Position numbers and translations under genes: made by a program. Shown piece after piece: positions 50,639 to 59,018 of a stretch of 64,000 nucleotides of DNA. Under the pieces are notes generated by a model that worked only from the letters and a program-made list of their open reading frames with translations, made no database searches and was not told the origin of the DNA. This DNA is from CAVTWH01 sp963850915 (lineage in GTDB: Bacteria; Actinomycetota; Actinomycetes; Mycobacteriales; Micromonosporaceae): contig CAWKND010000008.1 of assembly GCA_963850915.1 (NCBI GenBank), forward strand, positions 159,877 through 223,876. Direction: 5' to 3'. How positions within the stretch are numbered: position 1 is the first letter of the stretch; every line of letters starts with the position of its first letter.

Positions 50639-51572
50639 CGTCGGCTCCTGGTAGTAGTACCTGGTCACGTTCACGGGCCGTGGGTAGGCCCGCGATGTCG
50701 GTGGGTTCGCTGACCACGAGCGAGGCGACGGCCGCCGCCTCGCGCAGCGCGTCAGCCGGTGGCAGCCCGCGCAGCCACCCGGAGAGCCAGCCGGCGGTGA
50801 ACGCGTCACCGGCTCCGACCGGGTCGACGACGGCGACGGCGCGTGCACCGACCCGTACGGTGCCGGCCGCCGTGGTGGCCGTCGCACCGTTCGCGCCGTG
50901 GGTCACCACGACCGTGGTGGTACGGCCCCGCAGCAGGCGCGCGGGTTCGTGCGGCAGCTCCAGGAGCTCCAGCTCCTCGTCGCTGACGAGCAGGGTGTCC
51001 ATCCGGCCGGCGAAGCGCGCGTAGGAGCGTTGCCACTGCGCCACTTCGGCCAGGCGCAGCCGTACGTTCGGGTCGAACGCGACGTGCACGCCGGCGCCGG
51101 TGGCGACCGAGATCAGGTGGTCGACGAAGTCTCCGGCTGTGGGAGAGAGCAGCGCGGTGATACCGGAGACGAACAGCAGCCGGGCGGATGCGACCAGTTG
51201 CTCGTCAACGTCGCCGGGCGACAGCGCGGAGGCGGCGCTGCCGGTGCGGTGGTACGCGACGGAGACGGGTCGGCCGGCGGCCGGGCTGTCGCGCAGCAGT
51301 ACACCGGTCGGCCGGTTTGGATCCTCGTGCAGGGCACGGACGTCGACCCCGTCGGCCCGCAGGGTGTCGCGGACCCAGCCGCCCGCGGCGTCGGTACCGA
51401 CCCGGCCGCAGAACGCCACGGTGTGGCCGAGCCGGGCCAGCCCGATCGCGACGTTGCTCTCCGACCCGGCGACGCTGCGCACGAACCGGTCCGCGCGCCG
51501 CAGTGGCGTTCCCGCCTCGGCCAGCAGCAGGCCCATGGCCTCGCCGGCGGTCAGCGCGTCAATTCCCACCAC
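50628..51572 (-). CDS. PfkB-family sugar kinase (2-keto-3-deoxy-sugar-acid kinase-like)
   Basis: Encodes 314 aa. The first PfkB signature region is SVAGSESNVAIGLARLGH and the second is DPVGAGDAFTAGWLSG with the catalytic Asp. Similar proteins phosphorylate 2-keto-3-deoxygluconate. Its position between a dehydratase and a KDPG-type aldolase gene fits that role exactly. It starts at tandem GTGs 9 bp after the dehydratase stop. Substrate stereochemistry (gluco or galacto) cannot be read from the sequence. Confidence 0.87.
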   Translation of the reverse strand: MVGIDALTAGEAMGLLLAEAGTPLRRADRFVRSVAGSESNVAIGLARLGHTVAFCGRVGTDAAGGWVRDTLRADGVDVRALHEDPNRPTGVLLRDSPAAGRPVSVAYHRTGSAASALSPGDVDEQLVASARLLFVSGITALLSPTAGDFVDHLISVATGAGVHVAFDPNVRLRLAEVAQWQRSYARFAGRMDTLLVSDEELELLELPHEPARLLRGRTTTVVVTHGANGATATTAAGTVRVGARAVAVVDPVGAGDAFTAGWLSGWLRGLPPADALREAAAVASLVVSEPTDIAGLPTARERDQVLLPGADVDR

Positions 51573-51581
51573 CGGGACCCG

Positions 51582-52766
51582 CTACCAGTCGACTTCGTTG
51601 AGCTGCCGGGAGCGCACGAAGTCCTCGTCGATCTCGACGCCGATGCCGGTACCGTCCGGCACGGCCACCGTGCCGTCGGCGGCCAGGCTCAGGTGGTTGC
51701 GCGCGACTCCCCGACTCAGCCGGCTCTGCGCCACGTTGAACTCGACCCAGGTGGCGTGCGGCAGCGTGGCCAGGTAATGCAGGCTGTAGGCGTGCAGCAG
51801 GTCGGTGAGCCAGGAGTGGGTGACGATCTCCCGGCTGGCCGCGCCCGGCTCGGCCGCCAGTTGAGCGGCCACGGTCAGGCCGCCGCAGCGGGACAGGTCT
51901 GGCTGGAGGACGTCGATCGCGCCCTCGTTCATGAGCCGGCGGAAGTCCCAGATGGTCGATTGCTGCTCGCCGGCCGCGAATCGCAGCTGCGGGAAGTCCG
52001 ACTTCAGCTCGCGGTAGGTACCCAGCTCCTCGGGGTGTACGAAGTCCTCGACCCAGTACGGGCGGATCTCGCTGAGCGTGTGCAGCATCGCCTCGGTCTG
52101 CGCCCGGTCGCGGGTGCGTACCCGTGCCCCGTCCTGCACGTACCAGCCGGGGTCGACCATCAGCGCGCAGTCCTCGGGTAGCGCCTGCCGGATCGCCGCC
52201 AGGTTGTCCCGGTCCAGCGCAGGGTCGACACCGAAGCCGCCCCAGCCGAACTTGACCCCGTGGAACCCGAGGCTCACGTACCTCGCAGCCGCCTGCGCGT
52301 TCTCCTCCGGAGTGGCCCGGAAAAGCGTGGACGCGTAGGCCGGCAGCCGGTCCCGGCGCCGGCCGCCGAGCGAGGCGGCGAGATCCACGCCGGCGGCCTG
52401 CGCGCGGATCGACCAGAGGCAGTTGTCGACGGCCGACATCGCGTGCATCACCACGCCACGGCGGCCGTAGTACGCGGTGGCCAGGTACAGCTCGTCCCAC
52501 AGCGCTTCGGGCTCGAGCGGGTCCTTGCCGATCAGCTCCTCGGCCAGCGTACGGAAGCCGAGCGCGCCCATGCCCGCACCGCTGAGTACCTGCACGGCAA
52601 CCGATCCGAGCGTCTCCACATCGGACCAGCCGACGATGCCCTCGTCCGTTGCCACCCGGACGAGCAGCAGCCGGTCACCCTGGTCGGTCGCCTCAGCCGC
52701 GCCGTCGTGCGACCCGTACGTCTCGTCGCCGCCCAGCAGGATCGGCGTGACACTGGTGATCTTCAT
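51582..52766 (-). CDS. Enolase-superfamily sugar-acid dehydratase (mandelate racemase-like)
   Basis: Encodes 394 aa. An N-terminal capping domain precedes a beta/alpha barrel with HGVKFGWG (base region), metal ligands in MVDPGWY, VEDFVHPEE and AAGEQQS, and VTHSWLTD carrying the catalytic His. This set occurs in aldonate dehydratases such as galactonate or gluconate dehydratase. It would convert an aldonic acid to a 2-keto-3-deoxy acid for the following kinase and aldolase. The start overlaps the PIG-L gene (ATGA). Confidence 0.87.
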   Translation of the reverse strand: MKITSVTPILLGGDETYGSHDGAAEATDQGDRLLLVRVATDEGIVGWSDVETLGSVAVQVLSGAGMGALGFRTLAEELIGKDPLEPEALWDELYLATAYYGRRGVVMHAMSAVDNCLWSIRAQAAGVDLAASLGGRRRDRLPAYASTLFRATPEENAQAAARYVSLGFHGVKFGWGGFGVDPALDRDNLAAIRQALPEDCALMVDPGWYVQDGARVRTRDRAQTEAMLHTLSEIRPYWVEDFVHPEELGTYRELKSDFPQLRFAAGEQQSTIWDFRRLMNEGAIDVLQPDLSRCGGLTVAAQLAAEPGAASREIVTHSWLTDLLHAYSLHYLATLPHATWVEFNVAQSRLSRGVARNHLSLAADGTVAVPDGTGIGVEIDEDFVRSRQLNEVDW

Positions 52767-53503
52767 CGGTCCGTCCGCTCCGCTTCGTCGAGCGCGCCGG
52801 GCAGATCCGACGGCCACGGGATACGGCGCTCCGCCAGGCACGGCCGGAACGCTTCGGCGTGCGGCACCATGAAGCGGGCGCCCTGCCGGTGGGTCTCGGT
52901 GGCCATCTCGTCCGCGTAGTCGTACCCGCGCAGCTCGCGCATGACCGCCATCTGGCTCACGTGCCGGCGGATCAGCGCGCTCTTCTCCGCCACGTGCTGC
53001 TCGGACAGCTCGACGAAGTGGGTGGGCTCGAAGCCGTACCCGTCACCCGGGTGTGTGTAGAAGACGCGCGTTGTGGCCGGCAGCGCGGGTACCGACGGTT
53101 CGAACGAGGCCAGGTTGACGAATAGCGCGGCGTCGGTGACCGCCTTCGCGGTGACCACGTGGTCGTCGTTGTAGTCGCTGGTCCAGTGGGTCAGTACCAG
53201 TTCGGAGCCGAGCCGGCGGAGCACGGCGATGAGGTCCCGGCGCAGGTCGGCGTCCTCGGTGAGGAACCCGTCCTCGCGCCCCAGGCAGACGTACTCCGCG
53301 TCGAACCGCTCCGCGACGCTGCGCATCTCCCGCTCGCGTACCGCCGCGGCCGCTTCGGCGTCCGGCCCGCCGAACGGCAAACCCTTGTCCCCGTTGGTGA
53401 CGCACACGAAGCTGATCCGGTGCCCCAGCGCGTGCAGCCGCAGCAGCGTACCCAGGCAGCGCATCTCGTCGTCCTGGTGGGCGAACACACAGGTCACGTT
53501 CAT
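52763..53503 (-). CDS. PIG-L family deacetylase
   Basis: Encodes 246 aa. The zinc motif AHQDDEM replaces the usual PHPDDE, and the second histidine is in SDYNDDHV. The family contains LmbE-like N-acetyl-sugar deacetylases such as MshB. In this operon it probably removes an N-acyl group from the imported sugar conjugate. It overlaps both neighbours by 4 bp. The Gln in place of Pro and the lack of a signal peptide mark a cytoplasmic, divergent member. Confidence 0.83.
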   Translation of the reverse strand: MNVTCVFAHQDDEMRCLGTLLRLHALGHRISFVCVTNGDKGLPFGGPDAEAAAAVREREMRSVAERFDAEYVCLGREDGFLTEDADLRRDLIAVLRRLGSELVLTHWTSDYNDDHVVTAKAVTDAALFVNLASFEPSVPALPATTRVFYTHPGDGYGFEPTHFVELSEQHVAEKSALIRRHVSQMAVMRELRGYDYADEMATETHRQGARFMVPHAEAFRPCLAERRIPWPSDLPGALDEAERTDR

Positions 53504-54321
53504 GCCGCGCCGCCATTCTCAGCGGACGACGACGCGGACGCCGACGCCGACGCGGACGGCTGCGCCGGTGCGGGCAGCCGGGCCAGCGAGGTCGCCAGTC
53601 CACCGTCGACGGTCAGGAAGGTACCGGTGACGTAGCTGGCCTCGGCTGAGCAGACGAAGCCCACAGCGGCGGCGACGTCGTCGGCGGTACCGAAGCGGCC
53701 GAGCGGTAGCAGCGGCGCGACCTGGTCGAGGTGGCCCGCGCCGTACATGCCGTCCTCACCGCCGGTACGGATCCAGCCGGGCACCACGGCGTTGACCCGG
53801 ATGCGCCGCGCCGCCCACTCGTTGGCCAGGGTCCGCACGATCTGGGCGAGCGCACCGTGGGCGGCGTTGTAGCCGACACAGTCGGGGAACGGGACGGTCG
53901 CGTGCAGCGAGCCGATCGCGACCAGGGACGCCCCGGCGGCCAGCGCGTCGCCCGTGACGAAGGAACGGAACAGGCAGAACGCGGCCACCGGCCCAACCGT
54001 CAGGCTCTGCACGACGCTCTGCCGGGACACCGCAACCGCGGCCGCGTGCTCCTCGTGGGCGACCGCGTGCACTACCGACGCGGTACGCCCCAACGCCTCC
54101 GCGCCGGCCCGTACCGCGTCCGGGAACGCGTCGTCGGCCGCGTCGGCCGCGAGCGCCTCGGCCCGGCCGCCGCGCGCCCGGATCGACGCGGCGGTCGTCT
54201 CGGCGCGCGCCGCGTCCCGGTCCACGCAGAGCACGACATCGTGGGTACCGCCGAGGCGGTGGGCGCAGGCACCCCCGATATCACCACCTGCGCCCACTAC
54301 GACGGCCACCCGGTCAGACAT
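53500..54321 (-). CDS. SDR-fold protein with an altered catalytic motif
   Basis: Encodes 273 aa. Cofactor motif VVGAGGDIGG and acidic CVDRD (NAD preference) are intact and the catalytic Ser138 and Tyr151 are present. The active-site Lys is His155 (YNAAH, codon CAC), and the structural Asn of helix 4 is also lost. The C-terminal tail is an ASASAS repeat encoded by a GC-rich hexanucleotide run. In this pathway it would be a sugar dehydrogenase, but the K-to-H change makes normal SDR catalysis doubtful. The start overlaps the DHDPS-like gene by 8 bp. Confidence 0.8.
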   Translation of the reverse strand: MSDRVAVVVGAGGDIGGACAHRLGGTHDVVLCVDRDAARAETTAASIRARGGRAEALAADAADDAFPDAVRAGAEALGRTASVVHAVAHEEHAAAVAVSRQSVVQSLTVGPVAAFCLFRSFVTGDALAAGASLVAIGSLHATVPFPDCVGYNAAHGALAQIVRTLANEWAARRIRVNAVVPGWIRTGGEDGMYGAGHLDQVAPLLPLGRFGTADDVAAAVGFVCSAEASYVTGTFLTVDGGLATSLARLPAPAQPSASASASASSSAENGGAA

Positions 54322-55219
54322 CGTCGACCGCCTGGCGCAGCAGGTCGATCAGGCGGTTCATCTCCTCGGCCATCTGCGGGTCGACCGGCTGCCCGGTAGG
54401 GCCCCGCATGGCGTCGTTCGGGAACACGCCCTGCCGCACGAGGAGTTGCTTCTCCACGGCCACGAACAGATCGAGGGTGGTCTGCTGCGAAACCAGCAGG
54501 GCCAACGGACCGGCGATCCGGTACGCCCGGGCGTAGTCGCCGGCGCACAACGCTTTCCACAGCGCGGCCTGTGCCCACACCGTTTCACCGGCCGGCATGG
54601 TACCCACGGCACCCCGCCGGAAGCTGTCGATGAGGAACAGGCCGCCGGTACCCTCGAAGATTCGGGCCTTGCCGCCGGTGGCATCCAGCAGCGCGGTCAC
54701 CCGGGGGCCGATCGGCGGCGCCTCGGGCTTGAACAGCACCCGGTCGCCGTACTCGGCGTGCAGGCGCGACTGCAGCGAGATCGACAGGGACGCGCCGACG
54801 TACCCGCTGGCGTCCTGCACGACCAGCGGTACGTCCGCCGCGTGCACGATCGCGCTGAAGTAGCCGAACAGCTGGTCGTCGGTGGCCGGGAACAGGGCCG
54901 GCGGGGTCGCCATCACGGCCGTGGCACCGCAGGCCGCGGCGTTCTTGGCATGCCGCACGGCGACCGAGGTGGACTCGGCGCCGACGCTGATCACGCAGTG
55001 CCCCCGACCCTCGGCCAGCTTGCAGGCCAGCCGGGCGACGTCGTCGCGCTCCTCGGAGGAGAGCCGCAGGACCTCGGAGACCATGCCGAAGACCACACCG
55101 TCGGCACCGTTGGCGAACAACCAGTCGAACTGCGTCTCCATCGCCGACCGGTCGATCGTCCCATCGGTGGCGAACGGGGTCTGGAAGACGGCCAGCACTC
55201 CGCCCAGGGCGGCGCTCAT
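54314..55219 (-). CDS. Dihydrodipicolinate synthase-family aldolase/lyase
   Basis: Encodes 301 aa. A TIM-barrel DHDPS fold with Schiff-base Lys164 in VLFKPEA and a GADGVVFGMVSEV substrate loop. The usual YNxP tyrosine is replaced in VVQDASGY, as in several sugar-acid lyases rather than true DapA. It may cleave or dehydrate a 2-keto-3-deoxy sugar acid as an alternative to the kinase/aldolase branch. Its start overlaps the stop of a 28-aa reading frame in an ATGA, and no ribosome site of its own is visible. Confidence 0.83.
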   Translation of the reverse strand: MSAALGGVLAVFQTPFATDGTIDRSAMETQFDWLFANGADGVVFGMVSEVLRLSSEERDDVARLACKLAEGRGHCVISVGAESTSVAVRHAKNAAACGATAVMATPPALFPATDDQLFGYFSAIVHAADVPLVVQDASGYVGASLSISLQSRLHAEYGDRVLFKPEAPPIGPRVTALLDATGGKARIFEGTGGLFLIDSFRRGAVGTMPAGETVWAQAALWKALCAGDYARAYRIAGPLALLVSQQTTLDLFVAVEKQLLVRQGVFPNDAMRGPTGQPVDPQMAEEMNRLIDLLRQAVDDV

Positions 55220-55302
55220 CGGGCGCCACGCCAGACACGCGGGAGGTACTGGGGCATCTGGCCCGCGCAGGGACGGCTGCGCGAACTCCGGGCGTACTGC
55301 AC
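55216..55302 (-). CDS. Putative 28-aa peptide, coupled to the DHDPS-like gene
   Basis: A GTG at 55302 has an excellent GAAGGAGG site, and the frame runs 28 codons to a TGA that overlaps the DHDPS-like ATG (ATGA). The peptide is basic, contains RSSRSRPCAG and ends PQYLPRVWRGAR. The lack of a ribosome site for the downstream gene means its translation probably depends on this frame. It fits the operon's pattern of 4-bp overlaps, so it may be a real small protein or a regulatory leader. Confidence 0.55.
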   Translation of the reverse strand: MQYARSSRSRPCAGQMPQYLPRVWRGAR

Positions 55303-55329
55303 GGGTCCTCCTTCGGGGACGAACTTCTG

Positions 55330-56202
55330 TCAGGTGCTGTGTGGTGTCACCGGCGGGCGCAGGCCCAGGAGGCCCAGTGCGTCCCGCTGGCAGATGGCGT
55401 CGATGTCGGCTTCGGTGACGTCGGCGATGCCCAGGCGCCGGCACATCGCGGCGGCGTTGCGCAGTCCGGCGACGGTCCGCTCGACTGTGGAGAACGGGTA
55501 GTCGCTGCCGAGGAGAATCCGGTCGAGTACCCGGTACTCCGCCGCGCTGGCCAGCGCCTGGGCCAGCTGCCACGGCCGGGTGTCGAGGGCGGAGCAGTCG
55601 ACGTAGAAGTGCTCGTGCCGGCGTACCACGCTGACGCACTCGGCCATCCACGGGTGGCCGAAGTGGGCGATCCACATGCGCAGGTTCGGGAACTTGCGGG
55701 CCGGCAGGTCCAACTGCAGCGGCCGGGCGTACTCGGCGATCGCGGCCGAGGTGAACGTGGTCCCCTGGTGCCAGATGACCGGGAGCTGCAAGTGGTCGGC
55801 GGCCTCCAGCAGGTCCAGGCAGGCCCGGTCGTGCGGGTGGAAGTGCTGGTACGTCGGGCCCAGCTTCAATCCCCGCAACCCCAGGTCACGTACCGCCGTT
55901 TCCAGGCGCCGCACCGCATCGGGCCGGTTCGGGTTCACGCTGGCGAAGCCGATCAGCCGGTCGTTGCCGCGTACCGCCTCGGCGACGTACTCGTTCGGTA
56001 CCACGACACCGACCGGTTCGGCGTCGAAGGCCAGTACGACGGAGCTCTGGGCGGATGTCGACGCCTCGTGGTGCTGCTGCTCGGTGACGTCCCAGCTGAC
56101 CTTGCCCCAGGCACGCAGCTCGTGCTCGGCCAGTGGCGGATGCACGTGTGTACCGTGCTGGCCCAGGTGGGTGTGTACGTCGACCGCGACGAGAGGGCTC
56201 AT
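55330..56202 (-). CDS. Amidohydrolase (TIM-barrel, amidohydrolase_2 type)
   Basis: Encodes 290 aa. Metal residues: VDVHTHLG, the GLKLGPTYQ Lys position, VIWHQGT, IAHFGHPW and GSDYPFST. This set is shared by amidohydrolase-2 decarboxylases and sugar lactonases. In this operon a lactonase opening an aldonolactone before dehydration is the most sensible role. The ATG at 56202 has a GGGGCGGTG site and lies 4 nt after the IclR stop; a GTG at 56220 is an alternative. Confidence 0.83.
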   Translation of the reverse strand: MSPLVAVDVHTHLGQHGTHVHPPLAEHELRAWGKVSWDVTEQQHHEASTSAQSSVVLAFDAEPVGVVVPNEYVAEAVRGNDRLIGFASVNPNRPDAVRRLETAVRDLGLRGLKLGPTYQHFHPHDRACLDLLEAADHLQLPVIWHQGTTFTSAAIAEYARPLQLDLPARKFPNLRMWIAHFGHPWMAECVSVVRRHEHFYVDCSALDTRPWQLAQALASAAEYRVLDRILLGSDYPFSTVERTVAGLRNAAAMCRRLGIADVTEADIDAICQRDALGLLGLRPPVTPHST

Positions 56203-56206
56203 CGGT

Positions 56207-56968
56207 TCACCGCCCCTCACGCCGGCCGTCGCTGACCGTGCGCGCGATGTTCCGCAGCGCCTCGATCGCCTCGGTCAGGTGCGCGTCCATCCGGGCGGTG
56301 GGGCCGCTGATGCTCAGTGCGTGGGTGTACCGGCCCTGCGGGTCGCGGATCGCCACGCCCACGCACTTCAGACCGATCTCGGCCTCCTCGTTGTCCATGG
56401 CGTACCCGTTCTGCCGTACCGTTTCCAGGTCGGCCAGGATCGTCTCGAGGTCGAGCAGGGTGTTCTTCGTCAACGGCTTCGGCCGGTGCCGCTCGTACAA
56501 CTGCCCGACCTGCGACTCGGGCAGGTGAGCCATGATGGCCTTGCCGAGGCTCGAGGTGAACCACTCGTCACGGTCGCCCACGCTGGCGCCGCGCCGAATG
56601 GAGTGCCCACCCTCGAGCGCCTCGACGACGACCACCTCGCCCGACTGGTGGACGGCCAGGTTCACCGTCTCGTCGAACCGGGCCACCAACTCCCGCATGT
56701 GCGGCAGGAGCCGGGTACGCAGCGGCCGGGCGGAACGGGCCGCGTGGCCGATCGCGATCATGCGGACGCCGAGGCTGTAGGTACGTGTCTCCTCGTCGCG
56801 CTCCAACCAGTCGTGCTCGACGAGCTGGCGCAGGTACCGCGTCGTCGTGGACGGCTCCATGCCGACCGCGGCGGACACCTCGGACAGGCTCTGCCTGGGC
56901 GCGCTGAGGAACGTCTCCACGATCGCGATGAGCCGGTCCCCGAGTCGAATCGGTGCTGTGTCGGTCAT
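56207..56968 (-). CDS. IclR-family transcriptional regulator
   Basis: Encodes 253 aa. An N-terminal winged helix (SLSEVSAAVGMEPSTTTRYLRQLVEHDWLERD) and a C-terminal effector domain (GHSIRRGASVGDRDEWFTSSLGKAIMAHLP, then GYAMDNEEAEIGLKCVGVAIRD) define the family. It lies inside the operon it most likely controls, overlapping the OppF gene (ATGA). Its probable binding sites are the matched inverted repeats at 62448-62482 and 62807-62841. The effector is probably a pathway intermediate. Confidence 0.9.
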   Translation of the reverse strand: MTDTAPIRLGDRLIAIVETFLSAPRQSLSEVSAAVGMEPSTTTRYLRQLVEHDWLERDEETRTYSLGVRMIAIGHAARSARPLRTRLLPHMRELVARFDETVNLAVHQSGEVVVVEALEGGHSIRRGASVGDRDEWFTSSLGKAIMAHLPESQVGQLYERHRPKPLTKNTLLDLETILADLETVRQNGYAMDNEEAEIGLKCVGVAIRDPQGRYTHALSISGPTARMDAHLTEAIEALRNIARTVSDGRREGR

Positions 56969-57981
56969 CTTGTCTCCATCATGGACAGTGCCGGGTGGTG
57001 CCCGGGCACGTCTGCGGACCGGGCCGGGTAGTGGCAGGCCACCAGTGTCGCCGTGCCGGCCGGCGTGTGCAGCATCGGATCGACGGACTCGCATCGGGTA
57101 TCCGACTGCCCCACCGGGCAGCGCGGTCGGAACCGGCAGCCGGTCGTCGGGGTGACCTCGACCGCGTCGGTACCCTCGGCGGCGGCGGCCATCTTCTCCC
57201 GCTGCCGCTGCGGCTGTGCCACCGGTACCGCGTCGAGGAGCATCCGCGTGTACGGGTGCTGCGGCGCGCCGAACAGCTCCTCCCGCGAGGCCACCTCCAC
57301 CAGCCGACCCCGGTACATCACCCCTACCTGCTGGGCAACGTAGCGGACCACCGCCAGGTCGTGGGAGATGAACAGGTACGTCAGGCCCAGCTCGCGCTGC
57401 AGCTCGCTGAGCAGGTTGAGGATCTGCGCCCGTACCGAAACGTCCAGCGCCGAGACCGCCTCGTCCAGTACGACGAAGTCGGGGCGCAGCGCCAACGCCC
57501 GGGCGATGGCCACCCGCTGTGCCTGGCCGCCGGAGAGTTCACGCGGCCGGCGCCCGGCGATGGTGGCCGGCAACTGCACCAGGTCCAGCAGCTCGCGTAC
57601 CCGCGCCGCGCGCTCGGTACGCCCACCGACCCGGTGCGCCACCAGTGGCGCGGCGATGATGTCCGACACCTCGCGCCGCCGGTTGAGGGAGCCGTGCGGG
57701 TGCTGGAAGACAACCTGTATCCGGGACCGCAGCCGGCGCATCTCCCGCTCGGAGAGCGCGGCGATGTCCTGGCCGGCGAAGTGCACCGAGCCGCTGTCCG
57801 GGCGGTAGAAGCGCAGTACGCAGCGGGCCAGCGTGGACTTCCCGGAGCCGGACTCGCCGACCAGCCCGAACGTCTCGCCGGGCGCGATCCGCAGCGACAC
57901 GCCGTCGACCGCGCGGATGGGGCCGCCGTGGCCGGGGAATGTCATCACGAGATCCGTGACGGTCAACAGTGCCTCGGTCAT
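56965..57981 (-). CDS. Oligopeptide/oligosaccharide ABC transporter ATP-binding protein (OppF-like)
   Basis: Encodes 338 aa. Walker A GLVGESGSGKST, Q-loop VVFQHPHGSLNRRR, signature LSGGQAQRVAIARAL, Walker B FVVLDEAVSALDVS and H-loop FISHDLAV. The C-terminal oligopeptide-transporter extension has the CRFRPRCPVGQ-C cysteines that bind an iron-sulfur or metal site in OppF/DppF. Overlaps OppD and IclR genes by 4 bp each. Confidence 0.92.
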   Translation of the reverse strand: MTEALLTVTDLVMTFPGHGGPIRAVDGVSLRIAPGETFGLVGESGSGKSTLARCVLRFYRPDSGSVHFAGQDIAALSEREMRRLRSRIQVVFQHPHGSLNRRREVSDIIAAPLVAHRVGGRTERAARVRELLDLVQLPATIAGRRPRELSGGQAQRVAIARALALRPDFVVLDEAVSALDVSVRAQILNLLSELQRELGLTYLFISHDLAVVRYVAQQVGVMYRGRLVEVASREELFGAPQHPYTRMLLDAVPVAQPQRQREKMAAAAEGTDAVEVTPTTGCRFRPRCPVGQSDTRCESVDPMLHTPAGTATLVACHYPARSADVPGHHPALSMMETR

Positions 57982-59018
57982 GCGGGTGCCACCGTCCGGT
58001 CGTCGCCGTCGCTGCTTGCGGTCGTGCGAGCAGGCACGGCGGCCTCGGCGGGCGCGTCGGGATCGTCGGCGCGGATGCACCGCACGAGGCTGCCGCCCAC
58101 CTGACGCAGTGCCGGCTGCTCAGCGCCGCACAGCTCGATCGCCCGCGGGCACCGTGGCTGGAACGCGCAGCCGGGACCGACTTCGCCCGGCGCCGGTGGC
58201 TGCCCGGCGATCGCCGGTACCGGACGGTCCAGGTCCACGTCGAGGTCGATGATGGCGGACATGAGTGCCTGGCTGTACGGGTGCAGGGGCTGGCCGTACA
58301 GCGTCGGGGTGGCCGCCCGCTCGACGATCTGGCCGGCGTACATGACCGCGATGTCGTCGCAGAACCCGGCCGCCACACCGAGATCGTGGGTGATCAGCAG
58401 AGCCGCGACGCCGGTGGCCGAGCAGAGCCGGTCGAGCAGGTTCATGATCCGGACCTGGGTGGTCACGTCCAGTGCGGTGGTCGGCTCGTCGCACAGCAGT
58501 ACGTCCGGGTCGCCGGCCAAAGCCATCGCGATCATCACCCGCTGCAGCATCCCGCCGGAGAACTCGTGCGGGTACGAGCGCAGCCGGTTGCGGGCGTGCG
58601 CTACGCCGACCTCGCCGAGCAGCTCGACCGCGCGCTCCCGGGCGGCGGCCCGACTGACGTCGGCGTGCAGCCGTACGGCCTCGGCGATCTGGTCCCCCAC
58701 TGTGGTCAGCGGGTTGAGTGACGCTGCCGGATCCTGGTAGATCATCGAGATCCGCCGGCCGCGTACCCGGTTCAGTTCCTTGCGCCGCAAGGTACGCAGG
58801 TCCACGTCGCCGAGGTGCACCTGGCCACCGGCGACCCACAGCGGCCGGCGGAGCAGGCCCATGATGGACAGCGCGGTCAGCGACTTCCCGGAGCCGGACT
58901 CGCCGACCAGACCGAGCCGCGCGCCGGGGCGCAGGGTGAAGCTGACGCCGCGCACGATTGGGGTGGATCCGACGTTCACCTGCAGGTCGGCTACGTCCAG
59001 ACCGGAGCGCTGGGTCAT
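57978..59018 (-). CDS. ABC transporter ATP-binding protein (OppD-like)
   Basis: Encodes 346 aa. Walker A GLVGESGSGKS, Q-loop MIYQDPAASLNPLTTVGDQI, signature SGGMLQRVMIAMAL, Walker B DVLLCDEPTTALDV and H-loop LITHDLGVAAGF. The C-terminal CAFQPRCPRAIELC cluster matches OppD. It heterodimerises with the OppF-like subunit to energise uptake. Its ATG overlaps the upstream permease stop. Confidence 0.92.
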   Translation of the reverse strand: MTQRSGLDVADLQVNVGSTPIVRGVSFTLRPGARLGLVGESGSGKSLTALSIMGLLRRPLWVAGGQVHLGDVDLRTLRRKELNRVRGRRISMIYQDPAASLNPLTTVGDQIAEAVRLHADVSRAAARERAVELLGEVGVAHARNRLRSYPHEFSGGMLQRVMIAMALAGDPDVLLCDEPTTALDVTTQVRIMNLLDRLCSATGVAALLITHDLGVAAGFCDDIAVMYAGQIVERAATPTLYGQPLHPYSQALMSAIIDLDVDLDRPVPAIAGQPPAPGEVGPGCAFQPRCPRAIELCGAEQPALRQVGGSLVRCIRADDPDAPAEAAVPARTTASSDGDDRTVAPA

